In this document: one piece after another, positions 5,818 through 13,463 of the stretch | Numbering within the stretch: the first letter of the stretch is position 1 | How the letters are laid out: every line of letters starts with the position of its first letter | Assembly: GCA_046483725.1 (NCBI GenBank) | Contig: JAWOCQ010000024.1 | Coordinates: 1-13,488, forward strand | Length of the DNA stretch: 13,488 nt | Source: T3SED10-47 sp046483725 | Lineage (GTDB): Bacteria > Bipolaricaulota > Bipolaricaulia > Bipolaricaulales > Bipolaricaulaceae | Direction: 5' to 3' | The notes under the pieces: model-generated | The model's database searches: none | Seen by the model: the letters and a program-made list of their open reading frames with translations, nothing else | Told to the model about the DNA's origin: nothing | Position numbers and translations under genes: made by a program

Positions 5818-6859
5818 AACGCTTCACCTCGCTTAGGATCTGCCTCGGGGTGGGGACAACCCCGCCCAGCTCCCCGTAGAAGGGGGTGTCCGCCCGCTGC
5901 TCCACGGCCAGCCGGACGTCCTCCCACATTTGCCCGGCGGAGAGCTCCAGCGTGAGCACGGTGGGTACGGCCTCGGCCGCCTCCCGGATCGGCTCGTAGG
6001 GGAACGGCCACAGCGAAATGGGGCGTATCAGCCCAGCCCGGATCCCCTCCTCGCGGGCCAAGCGTACCACCGTCTTGGCGATCCGGCCCATCGTCCCGTA
6101 TGCCACCAGCAGGATCTCCGCGCCTTCTGTGTCTACGGATTCCCAGCGCTGCTCGCTCTGTTGGATTCGACGGTAGATGTCCTGCAGCCCCTGGTTCATC
6201 TCCTTAAGCCCCTGAGGGTCGAGGTCGAAGCTGAGGACCACGTTTGGATCGCGCCCCTTTGCCCCGGTTAGTGCCCACGGCCGCTTGGGCATGTCCGCAG
6301 GGTCGACGGGCTGGGGAAGCTCCACGGGCTCCATCATCTGGCCCAGCATTCCATCGGCTAGGATCATCGCCGGGACGCGGTAGCGGTCGGAGAGGTCGAA
6401 GGCCCGCATCACCAACTCGGCGGCCTCAGGGACTGTGGAAGGCGCCAGGACGATAAGACGGTAGTCCCCGTGGCCGCCGCCCTTGGTGGCCTGGAAGTAG
6501 TCGGCTTGGGCCGGGGCGATGTTCCCCAGCCCCGGGCCACCCCGCATGATGTTCACGATCACCCCGGGCAGGAGTGCCCCTGCCATATAGGAGATGCCTT
6601 CCATTTTCAGGCTGATCCCGGGCGATGATGAGGAGGTCATCGTACGCACGCCGGCGGCGGCCGCACCGTACACCATGTTGATCGCTGAGACCTCGGATTC
6701 GGCTTGTAGGAATTCCCCGCCGCGGCCGGGAAGCTCGCGGGCCATGTACTCCACGAGTTCCCCTTGGGGGGTGATGGGATAGCAGAAGTAGCAGCGACAC
6801 CCCGCCCGGATCCCCGCCTCGGCTATGGCCTCGTTGCCGCGCATGAGACGGCGGCTCAT
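5804..6859 (-). CDS. vorB: 2-oxoacid:ferredoxin oxidoreductase, alpha subunit (VorB-type)
   Basis: Alpha subunit of the complex. The N-terminal pyrimidine-binding domain reads GNEAIAEAGIRAGCRCYFCYPITPQGELVEYM (from residue 8). It continues with QAESEVSAINMVYGAAAAGVRTMTSSSSPGISLKMEGISYMAGALLPGVIVN and RGGPGLGNIAPAQADYFQATKGGGHGDY. The YPITPQ-x-E and GGGHGDY forms are those of proteins annotated as 3-methyl-2-oxobutanoate (ketoisovalerate) dehydrogenase subunit VorB, rather than classic KorA (YPITPSTE). Branched-chain 2-oxo acids are therefore the likeliest substrates, although 2-oxoglutarate cannot be excluded from sequence. Length 351. The ATG at 6859 overlaps the ferredoxin-subunit TGA by 4 nt (ATGA) with GGGAG upstream. 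An internal Met6 would also give the family's usual N-terminus. Confidence 0.93.
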   Translation of the reverse strand: MSRRLMRGNEAIAEAGIRAGCRCYFCYPITPQGELVEYMARELPGRGGEFLQAESEVSAINMVYGAAAAGVRTMTSSSSPGISLKMEGISYMAGALLPGVIVNIMRGGPGLGNIAPAQADYFQATKGGGHGDYRLIVLAPSTVPEAAELVMRAFDLSDRYRVPAMILADGMLGQMMEPVELPQPVDPADMPKRPWALTGAKGRDPNVVLSFDLDPQGLKEMNQGLQDIYRRIQQSEQRWESVDTEGAEILLVAYGTMGRIAKTVVRLAREEGIRAGLIRPISLWPFPYEPIREAAEAVPTVLTLELSAGQMWEDVRLAVEQRADTPFYGELGGVVPTPRQILSEVKRYVSS

Positions 6860-7095
6860 GCCGCTCCCTTGCTCTCGGCCTTGTCCCGCCGGTACACCTC
6901 AATGGCCACGTCGGGGCATATCTGCGCGCAGACCATGCACCCGGTACACTTCTCTGGGTGCAGCGCCATGGCCACGTTGTAGCCGGAGCTGTTGTGCTCC
7001 TCGGAGAAAGCGAGGACGCCGAACGGACATGCGGCGATGCATAATCCGCACCCCTTGCACCTTTCCTTGTCGATTACCGTGATTCCTTTGGGCAT
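6856..7095 (-). CDS. 2-oxoacid:ferredoxin oxidoreductase, delta (2x[4Fe-4S] ferredoxin) subunit
   Basis: A 79-residue ferredoxin-like protein with two complete CxxCxxCxxxCP motifs: cysteines 13, 16, 19, 23 and 50, 53, 56, 60. It carries electrons from the internal cluster of the oxidoreductase to external ferredoxin. The ATG at 7095 is preceded by a strong GGAGG. The gene begins 13 nt after the S1-domain gene and overlaps the alpha gene by 4 nt. The order delta-alpha-beta-gamma is common for Kor/Vor-type complexes. Confidence 0.93.
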   Translation of the reverse strand: MPKGITVIDKERCKGCGLCIAACPFGVLAFSEEHNSSGYNVAMALHPEKCTGCMVCAQICPDVAIEVYRRDKAESKGAA

Positions 7096-7108
7096 GCTCC
7101 TCCCTCAC

Positions 7109-7537
7109 TCACCGTTGAATGCGCTCCGTGAGTCGTTTGGCCCTGCGTTTCTCCAGGCGGTCCAACGTGTCCCGTGCCTGGTCCAGCCAGCTTCGCAAGC
7201 GCCACTCGATTCTATCCTCAGTGTGCTGACTTTGGGGCATGCCCAGGGAACGCTCGGCCAGGGCGGAGCGCATCTGGACCACCTCATCGTGGAACTGGGC
7301 CATCTGCCTGTCCTCGGAATTGAGGCGCCTGAGGGACAGTACCAGGCGGCCATTTGTGTCCCGCCCTACGACCTTGACCAACACCTCTCGGCCCACACTG
7401 TCCGCGGGGACGCTCCCCTGCTCCATCTCGGAGTTGTGTAGGAACCCACAGCTCCCGTCGGGAAGGGAGATCGTCGCCCCGCTCTCGCCGACCTCAACCA
7501 CCACACCTCCGATTATGTCACCCACCTTGGGCGTCAT
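7109..7537 (-). CDS. S1-domain RNA-binding protein
   Basis: A 142-residue cytoplasmic protein. Residues about 4-70 form an S1/OB-fold domain: VGDIIGGVVVEVGESGATISLPDGSCGFLHNSEM, then VGREVLVKVVGRDTNGRLVLSLRRL. The C-terminal half is charged and helical and ends in a very basic stretch (LEKRRAKRLTERIQR). This resembles small general-stress or translation-associated S1 proteins such as YugI, which contact RNA or ribosomes; the exact role is unknown. The ATG at 7537 is chosen because a GGAGG lies 5 nt before it; the GTG at 7543 overlaps that site. It is the first gene of the operon with the oxidoreductase, only 13 nt before the ferredoxin subunit, an unexpected pairing. Confidence 0.8.
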   Translation of the reverse strand: MTPKVGDIIGGVVVEVGESGATISLPDGSCGFLHNSEMEQGSVPADSVGREVLVKVVGRDTNGRLVLSLRRLNSEDRQMAQFHDEVVQMRSALAERSLGMPQSQHTEDRIEWRLRSWLDQARDTLDRLEKRRAKRLTERIQR

Positions 7538-7612
7538 CGTCACCTCCGGGCGGCGCGGGTGGCTCTTTGGCTACGTACTTCACCCTGATCTTGCTCTGCA
7601 GCATTGCAGCTC

Positions 7613-7640
7613 ATTGTAGTCCACTGCCGTAGCTCCTCAA
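7613..7640 (-). promoter_or_regulatory. Candidate promoter of the S1-oxidoreductase operon
   Basis: On the minus strand TTGAGG (7640-7635), a 16-nt spacer and TACAAT (7618-7613). The predicted start near 7606 gives a leader of about 70 nt ending in the GGAGG of the S1 gene. The -10 hexamer is the same TACAAT seen at the leaderless promoters, but here a normal leader and ribosome binding site follow. Confidence 0.5.
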
Positions 7641-7683
7641 CCGTGCTCCGCCCACGATGAGAGGGATAGTGTCGGCCGGGGCA

Positions 7684-7728
7684 AGGGGCCTGTATCCCCC
7701 TGAGTGGAACCGCTCCCTGGCAGCGGTT
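7684..7728. promoter_or_regulatory. Two adjacent dyads in the divergent intergenic region (possible operator)
   Basis: AGGGG / CCCCT (7684-7688 and 7697-7701) is followed by a perfect 7-7-7 dyad, AACCGCT-ccctggc-AGCGGTT (7708-7728). They lie between the two divergent promoters, about 37 nt upstream of the -35 of the substrate-binding protein gene. They could bind a regulator or simply be chance. The rest of the 7538-7833 gap shows only the two promoters and the ribosome binding sites. Confidence 0.3.
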
Positions 7729-7765
7729 GTGAGGTGCTGTGGGGTGGTTCAGCGCAGGCTCCATC

Positions 7766-7794
7766 TTGACAATCGTTGCCTGCCCTGCTAAACT
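7766..7794 (+). promoter_or_regulatory. Strong sigma-70-type promoter of the ABC importer operon
   Basis: A perfect -35 TTGACA (7766-7771), a 17-nt spacer and -10 TAAACT (7789-7794), preceded by an extended -10 TGC. The start should be near 7801, giving a leader of about 33 nt with GGAGG at 7818-7822, 11 nt before the ATG at 7834. This is the best consensus promoter in the window, which fits an abundant binding protein. Confidence 0.8.
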
Positions 7795-7833
7795 GGAGTT
7801 GCTTCAAAAAATACCTTGGAGGTGGTTTGAGGC

Positions 7834-10005
7834 ATGACCAGCAATGGTTGGTTGAGGCACACCAGGTTTGGTGTCCTCCTGGCGTCGTTGTTGTTGGTGG
7901 TGGGCTTTGTGGCCGCTGCTGACCACACGGGTGCTTGGGTGGACGAGGTCATCATTGTCGAGGAGCCCAGCTCGGGCGCGGCTGTCAGGCAGTTGGAGGT
8001 TGGGGATCTCGACGTATTCGCATTTTCCATTAGTGACCCGGACCTGTACGATCGGGCGCTTGAGCACCCCGAGCTCCGGACGTTCACTTCGTTTGGATCG
8101 TACAACGAGCTTACTTTGAACACGTGGGGCCCGACCTTCGAGGACGGAAGGCTGAACCCCTTCTACTCCCCCCGGATCCGCGAAGCGATGAACTGGCTTG
8201 TCAATCGAGATTACATCGCTGGCGACATCATGGGTGGTCTGGCGATCCCCCGGTATTTACCTATAACTGGGGCTTTCCCCGACTATGAGCGCCACGAGGA
8301 CGTCATCTCCCAGATCGAGGACGAATACGCGCATAACCCGGAGAAGGCTACAAGGGTCATCGCCGAAGAGATGGAGGAGCTCGGCGCCGTAGAGATCGAT
8401 GGGGTATGGCACTATGAGGGCGATCCGGTGGAGGTCCGTGTGCTCATCCGGACGGAGGACGAGCGGAAGAATATCGGTGACTACGTTGCCGATCTCCTTG
8501 AGGACCAGGGCTTCGCCGTGGAGCGGCTGTACCGGACCATGGCGGAGGCCTCCCCGTATTGGTACTCGGCACACCCGCGTGAGGGAAAGATGAGCGTGTA
8601 CACCGGCGGCTGGGTGACTACTGTCGTCTCGCGTGATCAGGCGGGCAACTTCGGTTTCTTCTACACCGATTTGGGGCTGCCTGTGCCCCTGTGGCAGACG
8701 TTGGAGAACGACCCTGAGTTCTATGAGGCGGCCGAGCGGCTGTACCGCCGGGACTTCAACACCCTGGAGGAGCGGGCGGAGCTTATGGAGACGGCGTTGC
8801 GGCTTTCGATGGAGGACTCCCACCGCGTGTGGTTGGTCGACCGGACAGGGTTCTCCCCGTACAGGCACGATGTAGGGGTGGCAGGCGACCTGGCCGGTGG
8901 TATCTACGGAGCGTGGATGTGGGCTTCCACGATCCACTTCCATGACGAGGGCGAGCCGCAGGTCGGTGGGTCAATGACCATCGGAATGCCGCAGATACTT
9001 GTCGAGCCGTGGAACCCCATCGCCGGTTCGAACACCGTGTACGACATGATGCCCATCCGCGGCACAGCCAACCTGGGCTACGCGTGGGATCCGACCGACG
9101 GTTTGCACTGGCCGTGGATGTTCGACCGCGCCGAGGTGTATGTGCCAGATGAGCTGCCCGTCGGTACAACCCTGGATTGGTGTGAGCTGAATTTCGTAGA
9201 GGATACGAACCCGGTTCCGGATGATGCTTGGGCCGACTGGGACGCCGAGGAGCAGCGGTTCATCACCGCGGCGGAGCGCGCCGAGTCCGATGAGGACTAC
9301 GAGCAGACGGCAGTGCGGAAGACGGTCGTGTACTACCCGGACGACCTGTACGATGTGCCGCTGCACGATGGGAGCACGATTTCCCTCGCCGACTTCATCA
9401 TGGGGATGATCCTCACGTTCGACCGGGCCAAGGAAGAAAGCCCGATCTACGACGAGGCTGCGGTGTCGGACTTCGAGAGCTTCATGAAGTCCTTCAAGGG
9501 TGTGAGGATCATATCCGAGGATCCGCTCGTCATCGAACACTACACCGACTCGTGGTATCTGGACGCCGAGTGGTATGTGGGGTCCTGGTTCCCGTACTTC
9601 GCCCAGGGACCGGGTTTCTGGCACACGTTGACCCTGGGTATCCTGGCTGAGGAGCAGAGGGAACTCGCGTTCTCCACCTCCAAGTCTGACACCCTGGGTG
9701 TCGAGTGGATGAGTTACATCGCTGGCCCGTCGCTTGAGGTCCTGCATGAGAATCTGGTCGAAGCCCTCGAGACGAACTACATCCCCTACGAGCCCACGCT
9801 CGGGGAGTACGTCACCGAGGCCGAGGCGCTTGAGCGCTGGGTCAACCTCGACTCATGGTATCGGGACAAAGGGCACTTCTGGGTGGCCAGTGGGCCGTTC
9901 TACTTGGAGGAAGCCCACACCATCGAGAAGGTTGTTGAGCTGGGCCGGTTCGAGGACTATCCTCAGGACGCCGAGAGGTGGATGCACTTCGTGGTCGAGG
10001 ACTAG
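7834..10005 (+). CDS. Family-5 (peptide/nickel-type) ABC transporter substrate-binding protein, apparently circularly permuted
   Basis: Secreted binding protein that should deliver peptides or a similar solute to the permeases downstream. A type I signal peptide (basic start, GVLLASLLLVVGFVAAA, cleavage after about residue 28) has no lipobox Cys, so the protein is soluble rather than a lipoprotein. The 723 residues contain SBP_bac_5 landmarks in unusual order. Those of the usual C-terminal half come first: LEVGDLDVF near 53, and SPRIREAMNWLVNRDYI near 112-128. Those of the usual N-terminal half come second: GGSMTIGMP near 378, LHDGSTISLADFIMG near 510-525, and ASGPFYLEE near 686. The C-terminus (GRFEDYPQDAERWMHF) reads like the segment that normally precedes the mature N-terminus seen here (GAWVDEVIIVEEP). 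Substrate cannot be told. The family call is firm; the permutation is my reading of motif order. Confidence 0.85.
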   Translation: MTSNGWLRHTRFGVLLASLLLVVGFVAAADHTGAWVDEVIIVEEPSSGAAVRQLEVGDLDVFAFSISDPDLYDRALEHPELRTFTSFGSYNELTLNTWGPTFEDGRLNPFYSPRIREAMNWLVNRDYIAGDIMGGLAIPRYLPITGAFPDYERHEDVISQIEDEYAHNPEKATRVIAEEMEELGAVEIDGVWHYEGDPVEVRVLIRTEDERKNIGDYVADLLEDQGFAVERLYRTMAEASPYWYSAHPREGKMSVYTGGWVTTVVSRDQAGNFGFFYTDLGLPVPLWQTLENDPEFYEAAERLYRRDFNTLEERAELMETALRLSMEDSHRVWLVDRTGFSPYRHDVGVAGDLAGGIYGAWMWASTIHFHDEGEPQVGGSMTIGMPQILVEPWNPIAGSNTVYDMMPIRGTANLGYAWDPTDGLHWPWMFDRAEVYVPDELPVGTTLDWCELNFVEDTNPVPDDAWADWDAEEQRFITAAERAESDEDYEQTAVRKTVVYYPDDLYDVPLHDGSTISLADFIMGMILTFDRAKEESPIYDEAAVSDFESFMKSFKGVRIISEDPLVIEHYTDSWYLDAEWYVGSWFPYFAQGPGFWHTLTLGILAEEQRELAFSTSKSDTLGVEWMSYIAGPSLEVLHENLVEALETNYIPYEPTLGEYVTEAEALERWVNLDSWYRDKGHFWVASGPFYLEEAHTIEKVVELGRFEDYPQDAERWMHFVVED

Positions 10006-10042
10006 TCGGGGCGCGTTAGCGCAGTAAGGTTTAAGAAGAAGG

Positions 10043-10076
10043 GGCCGCCGGTGCCTTGAGGCGCCGGCGGCCTTTT
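10043..10076 (+). terminator. Intrinsic terminator after the substrate-binding protein gene
   Basis: A 13-bp GC-rich stem (10043-10055 with 10060-10072, one G-U pair) closes a TTGA loop and is followed by TTTT. Flanking AAGG can pair with the T tract to lengthen the stem. It stands 38 nt after the stop codon and before the permeases. It probably makes the binding protein more abundant than the membrane parts through partial readthrough. Confidence 0.85.
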
Positions 10077-10083
10077 GCTAAAG

Positions 10084-10112
10084 TTAGCCGCCATGAACCC
10101 CTACGCTATAGG
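10084..10112 (+). promoter_or_regulatory. Possible weak promoter for the permease genes
   Basis: TTAGCC (10084-10089), a 17-nt spacer and TATAGG (10107-10112) lie just after the terminator. If used, the leader is about 40 nt and carries AGGAGG (10144-10149) 10 nt before the ATG at 10160. Both boxes are weak matches; readthrough of the terminator is the alternative. Confidence 0.25.
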
Positions 10113-10159
10113 CACCTAACCGAAGGAGAGAAGCGACACAGACAGGAGGCGGATCGCAC

Positions 10160-11239
10160 ATGGGTGGGAGCTTAGCAAAGGTCGCCCGGTACATGTTGGT
10201 GCGCGCGATTCTTTTGTTTATCACGGTGGTTATCGGCGTATACCTGACGGTTATTGTGGCCAATATGGGCGGCCATTTAGACGAGCTCCGGCGGGAGCAG
10301 ATCACGTACGAGATTCAACAGCAGGTTTATATGGATCCGGAGAACCGTAGTCTACCGGGATCCACTTTGCAGCAGATGGTGGAGCAACGTGCTGAGGTGG
10401 AGTTCCGACGGCTGGGACTTGACCGGCCATTCTTCCCCTGGCGGAGCTTGGAGTTTCTGTGGATAGCGCTTTCGCTGGATCTGGGGCGGAGCGAGACGAT
10501 GACCAGCGATGCTGGCTCCCGCATGGTCAGAAACGTGATCACTGAGAGGCTGCCTCCCACTCTCTTGCTGTTCGGTACGGCCAACATGGTTCTTTTCTTT
10601 GGAGGTCTCGGGATTGCCTTGTCCCTGTCACGAAGGTACGGCAGTTTCTTGGACAGGGCGGTGATCACGCTTGCCCCCACGTCGGCGGCCCCGGGATGGT
10701 TCTATGGCCTGTTTCTCATATTGATCTTCGCCGCTGTATTGCGGGTGTTACCGTGGGGAGGGTTGGTGCGCGCCCCGCCCCCAAAGGAGCCGCTCGCGTA
10801 CGCACTTAGCCTGCTACGTCACCTGATCTTACCTACGACAGCCATGGTGATCGGAGCCCTGTTCGGGAGCGTCTATAGCTGGCGTACTTTCTTCCTTATT
10901 TATTCTAGCGAGGACTATGTGGAGCTGGCCAGGGCAAAGGGATTGTCAGGCAGAAGAATTCAGAATCGCTATATACTTCGCCCAACACTGCCCACCATCA
11001 TCACGAACTTTGTCCTCATGGTCATCACCATGTGGATGGGAGCGTTGGTCCTGGAGCTTGTGTTCAACTGGCCGGGCATCGGCCGGATGTATTTGGCGGC
11101 AGTTAACCTGAATGATACACCGATCATTGTGGGTATCATCGTCATATACGCGTATCTTCTGGCGTTGATGGTATGGCTGTTGGATTTCATCTACGCTGTG
11201 GTCGATCCGCGGGTGCGAGTTGGCGGAGGTAGCAAATGA
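10160..11239 (+). CDS. ABC transporter permease, DppB/OppB type
   Basis: First inner-membrane permease of the importer, 359 residues. The N-terminal helix (ILLFITVVIGVYLTVIVANM) is followed by an extracytoplasmic segment of about 100 residues containing RLGLDRPFF and LDLGRSETM, which match the GLDxP and GDLGxS landmarks of DppB. This segment is somewhat longer and more charged than usual. Five further helices follow. The cytoplasmic EAA loop, EDYVELARAKGLSGRRIQNRYILRPTLPTII (from about residue 251), is the contact site for the ATPase. AGGAGG precedes the ATG. The stop overlaps the next gene's ATG by 4 nt (ATGA). Confidence 0.92.
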   Translation: MGGSLAKVARYMLVRAILLFITVVIGVYLTVIVANMGGHLDELRREQITYEIQQQVYMDPENRSLPGSTLQQMVEQRAEVEFRRLGLDRPFFPWRSLEFLWIALSLDLGRSETMTSDAGSRMVRNVITERLPPTLLLFGTANMVLFFGGLGIALSLSRRYGSFLDRAVITLAPTSAAPGWFYGLFLILIFAAVLRVLPWGGLVRAPPPKEPLAYALSLLRHLILPTTAMVIGALFGSVYSWRTFFLIYSSEDYVELARAKGLSGRRIQNRYILRPTLPTIITNFVLMVITMWMGALVLELVFNWPGIGRMYLAAVNLNDTPIIVGIIVIYAYLLALMVWLLDFIYAVVDPRVRVGGGSK

Positions 11240-12591
11240 GGAACCTGCTGGCGATGCTCAAGCAGATCAAACGGTACCCCTCAGCCATTGTGGGGGTGTC
11301 TATCATCGGGCTGCTGATTGGTGTGTCTGTCTATACTGTGATTGCGATACCATACAGCGAGGCCATTCGCCTGTGGCGCGGGGGACCGGCCGTTACCAGG
11401 GACAACCCACAGCTGGCCGCCCCCCGTTGGTATGACTTGTTCACTCGCGATCGACTCTCGCGGACCATCGTTGTTCGTGGAGCGGAGGACGGAATAGAGA
11501 CGGTGGAGCCTTTGGACGACGGAATGGTACGCATGAAGTTAGTGCTGCCGTTTGAATATCGTTATGACACGCCTCCTTCGGAGATTAGCTTGTTCACCGC
11601 CATAGGTGGGATGGATGATCCGCGAACGAGGTACTCGGTGGAGTGGCGAAGCCCCGATGGCACTGAGGTATCAGTGGTTGAGAGACGGTCCATTCGAGCC
11701 AGTGACACCTACCGCATTTCGCAGGACGGCTCTCTACGTATGGAGTTAGGGATGGTGCGCCCGGAGGTGGGATTGCTTGGCGACAGAGAGCTTCTGCCCG
11801 GTCCCGAGGGGCGCAAGCCGGTGAAAGGGCAGTACGAGGCGGTAATAGTCACTGAGCTTCCTGAGGGAGCGGAGTTCAAAGCAGATCTAGTTCTGTATGG
11901 TGAAGTGTTCGGTCTGGCGGGCACGGATCACCGTCGCCGGGACATTATGGTGGCGCTTCTGTGGGGTACGCCGTTGGCTCTGGTGTTCGGTCTCCTGGGT
12001 GCGGTGGGAGCAAACATAAGCACCTTTGTGCTGGCCGGCATCAGCACCTGGTTTGGTGGTAAGGTGGACGCTCTGTTCCAGCGTATCACCGAGGTGAACA
12101 TGATCCTGCCTATATTGCCTATACTGGTGATGATCGGCCAGTTCTACTCCCGGAGCCTGTGGGTGATGTTGGGACTTATCATTGCCTTGAACGTCTTTAG
12201 CGCGGGGATGAAGCTCTACCGGGCGATGTTCATCCAAGCTAAAGAGTCGCCGTACATCGAGGCGGCTCAGGCTTACGGGGCAGGGAACTTCCGCATCATC
12301 TTCCGCTATCTCCTGCCCCGGATTGTGCCGGTTCTGCTTCCTCAGTTCGTGCTTGTGATCCCCACGTTTGTGTTCCTCGAAGCGACGCTGGCGGTCATCG
12401 GACTGGGGGACCCCATTTTGCCTACCTGGGGTAAAGTGATCTACGATGCTCGAGTAGGGGATGCTTTGTACAAGGAGTTCTACTACTGGATGGTCCAGCC
12501 CGCAGTACTTCTCATGGTCACGGGCTTCGGGTTTGCTCTGGTAGGATACACACTGGACCGCATATTCAACCCAAGGCTGAGGAGTGTGTGA
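11236..12591 (+). CDS. ABC transporter permease, DppC/OppC type, with large extracytoplasmic insertion
   Basis: Second permease, 451 residues against about 280-310 for ordinary DppC. Residues 18-40 form the first membrane helix. The conserved GTDxxxRDI motif, normally near residue 80, appears only at 229 (GTDHRRRDIMVALLWGTPLAL). The extra 150 or so residues between them are hydrophilic and look beta-rich (for example VRMKLVLPFEYRYD, RYSVEWRSPDGTEVSVVE, GQYEAVIVTELPEGAEFKADLVLYGEV), so they should sit outside the membrane facing the binding protein. The usual five C-terminal helices follow, with the EAA loop ESPYIEAAQAYGAGNFRIIFRYLLPRIVP near 337 and GLGDPILPTWGKVI near the end. It overlaps its upstream neighbour by 4 nt. 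The inserted domain is not one I recognise. Confidence 0.9.
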   Translation: MRNLLAMLKQIKRYPSAIVGVSIIGLLIGVSVYTVIAIPYSEAIRLWRGGPAVTRDNPQLAAPRWYDLFTRDRLSRTIVVRGAEDGIETVEPLDDGMVRMKLVLPFEYRYDTPPSEISLFTAIGGMDDPRTRYSVEWRSPDGTEVSVVERRSIRASDTYRISQDGSLRMELGMVRPEVGLLGDRELLPGPEGRKPVKGQYEAVIVTELPEGAEFKADLVLYGEVFGLAGTDHRRRDIMVALLWGTPLALVFGLLGAVGANISTFVLAGISTWFGGKVDALFQRITEVNMILPILPILVMIGQFYSRSLWVMLGLIIALNVFSAGMKLYRAMFIQAKESPYIEAAQAYGAGNFRIIFRYLLPRIVPVLLPQFVLVIPTFVFLEATLAVIGLGDPILPTWGKVIYDARVGDALYKEFYYWMVQPAVLLMVTGFGFALVGYTLDRIFNPRLRSV

Positions 12592-12593
12592 GG

Positions 12594-13463
12594 ATGGCCG
12601 GCGAGAACGGGCTGCTTAGCGTAGAGGACCTGAAGCTCTACTTTCGGACTAGCAAAGGCGTGGTTCAGGCCGTTGACGGGGTAAGCTTTGCCCTAGACCC
12701 CGGACCGGCCATGGTGGTGGTAGGAGAATCAGGTTGCGGAAAGAGCACGTTGGCACGAGCGGTGCTGCGACTCCTCCCGCGGAATGTTCAACTGTACTCG
12801 GGCAAGGTTTTGTTGAACGGGGATGACATCATGCGCTTGGGGGAGGAGAGGTTCCGCCGCCAGGTGCGGTGGGTGAAGATGGCCCTGGTTTCCCAAGCGG
12901 CCATGAACTCGCTGAACCCCGTCGTCAAGGTGGGGGACCAGGTGGCCGAGCCATTGTTCGTGCACCGACGGGCGAGGAACAAGCAAGAGGCGTTGCAGCG
13001 AGCGGCGGAGGCGTTTTCCCTGGTTGGTGTAGCCGCGGACTTCCTATCTCGGTACCCATTCGAGCTATCCGGTGGGATGCGCCAGCGGGTGGTGTTGGCC
13101 ATGTCCCTGGTGACGAACCCTGACCTCGTGTTCCTCGATGAGCCCACAAGCGCGCTGGATGTCCTTACTCAGACGAACATCATGAATGTGCTCAAGGGGA
13201 TAAAGCGGGACTTGGGGATGACGTTCATCCTCATCACGCACGATATCGCGACCTCGAGCGAGCTTGCGGACCGGGCGGCGGTGATGTACGCGGGGCAGAT
13301 AGTGGAACTGTCGGATGCGGAGACATTCTTCAGCCGGCCGCTGCACCCGTATTCTGAGAAGCTGATGGGCAGCGTCCCGACCCTTCGGGAGGACAAGCAG
13401 CTGGACTTCATCCCCGGCCAGCCGCCTACTTTACTCGGCCCCCCACGTGGTCGCGTATCGTGA
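12594..13463 (+). CDS. ABC transporter ATP-binding protein, DppD/OppD type, short C-terminus
   Basis: Cytoplasmic ATPase that powers the importer, 289 residues. Walker A GESGCGKS is at 44-51, the Q-loop Gln at 101 (LVSQAAMNSLNPV), the signature LSGGMRQR at 158-165, Walker B LVFLDE at 178-183 and the switch His at 216. The DppD-type tail PLHPYSEKLMGSVPTL is present and reaches FIPGQPPTLLGPPRG. The protein then stops, just where DppD/OppD proteins normally continue with the Cys-containing GCRFxxRCPxA region. ATG at 12594 is preferred because AGGAG lies 9 nt before it; GTG at 12588 overlaps the upstream stop and is too close to that site. A DppF-type partner ATPase would be expected just beyond the window. 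Confidence 0.92.
   Translation: MAGENGLLSVEDLKLYFRTSKGVVQAVDGVSFALDPGPAMVVVGESGCGKSTLARAVLRLLPRNVQLYSGKVLLNGDDIMRLGEERFRRQVRWVKMALVSQAAMNSLNPVVKVGDQVAEPLFVHRRARNKQEALQRAAEAFSLVGVAADFLSRYPFELSGGMRQRVVLAMSLVTNPDLVFLDEPTSALDVLTQTNIMNVLKGIKRDLGMTFILITHDIATSSELADRAAVMYAGQIVELSDAETFFSRPLHPYSEKLMGSVPTLREDKQLDFIPGQPPTLLGPPRGRVS

Noticed and set aside
7540..7764. 74-codon open frame upstream of the S1-domain gene
   Set aside because: It spans the promoter region, has no family similarity I recognise, and its later ATG lies inside the -10 box of the S1 operon.
8257..9747. Two long antisense open frames (8257-8943 and 8971-9747) opposite the substrate-binding protein gene
   Set aside because: They mirror the third-position GC bias of the plus-strand gene, show no recognisable domains or ribosome binding sites, and the plus-strand frame has clear family motifs.
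10093..10119. Eight-codon leader ORF (MNPYAIGT) between terminator and first permease
   Set aside because: It has no ribosome binding site, no attenuator hairpin follows it, and its length is expected by chance.
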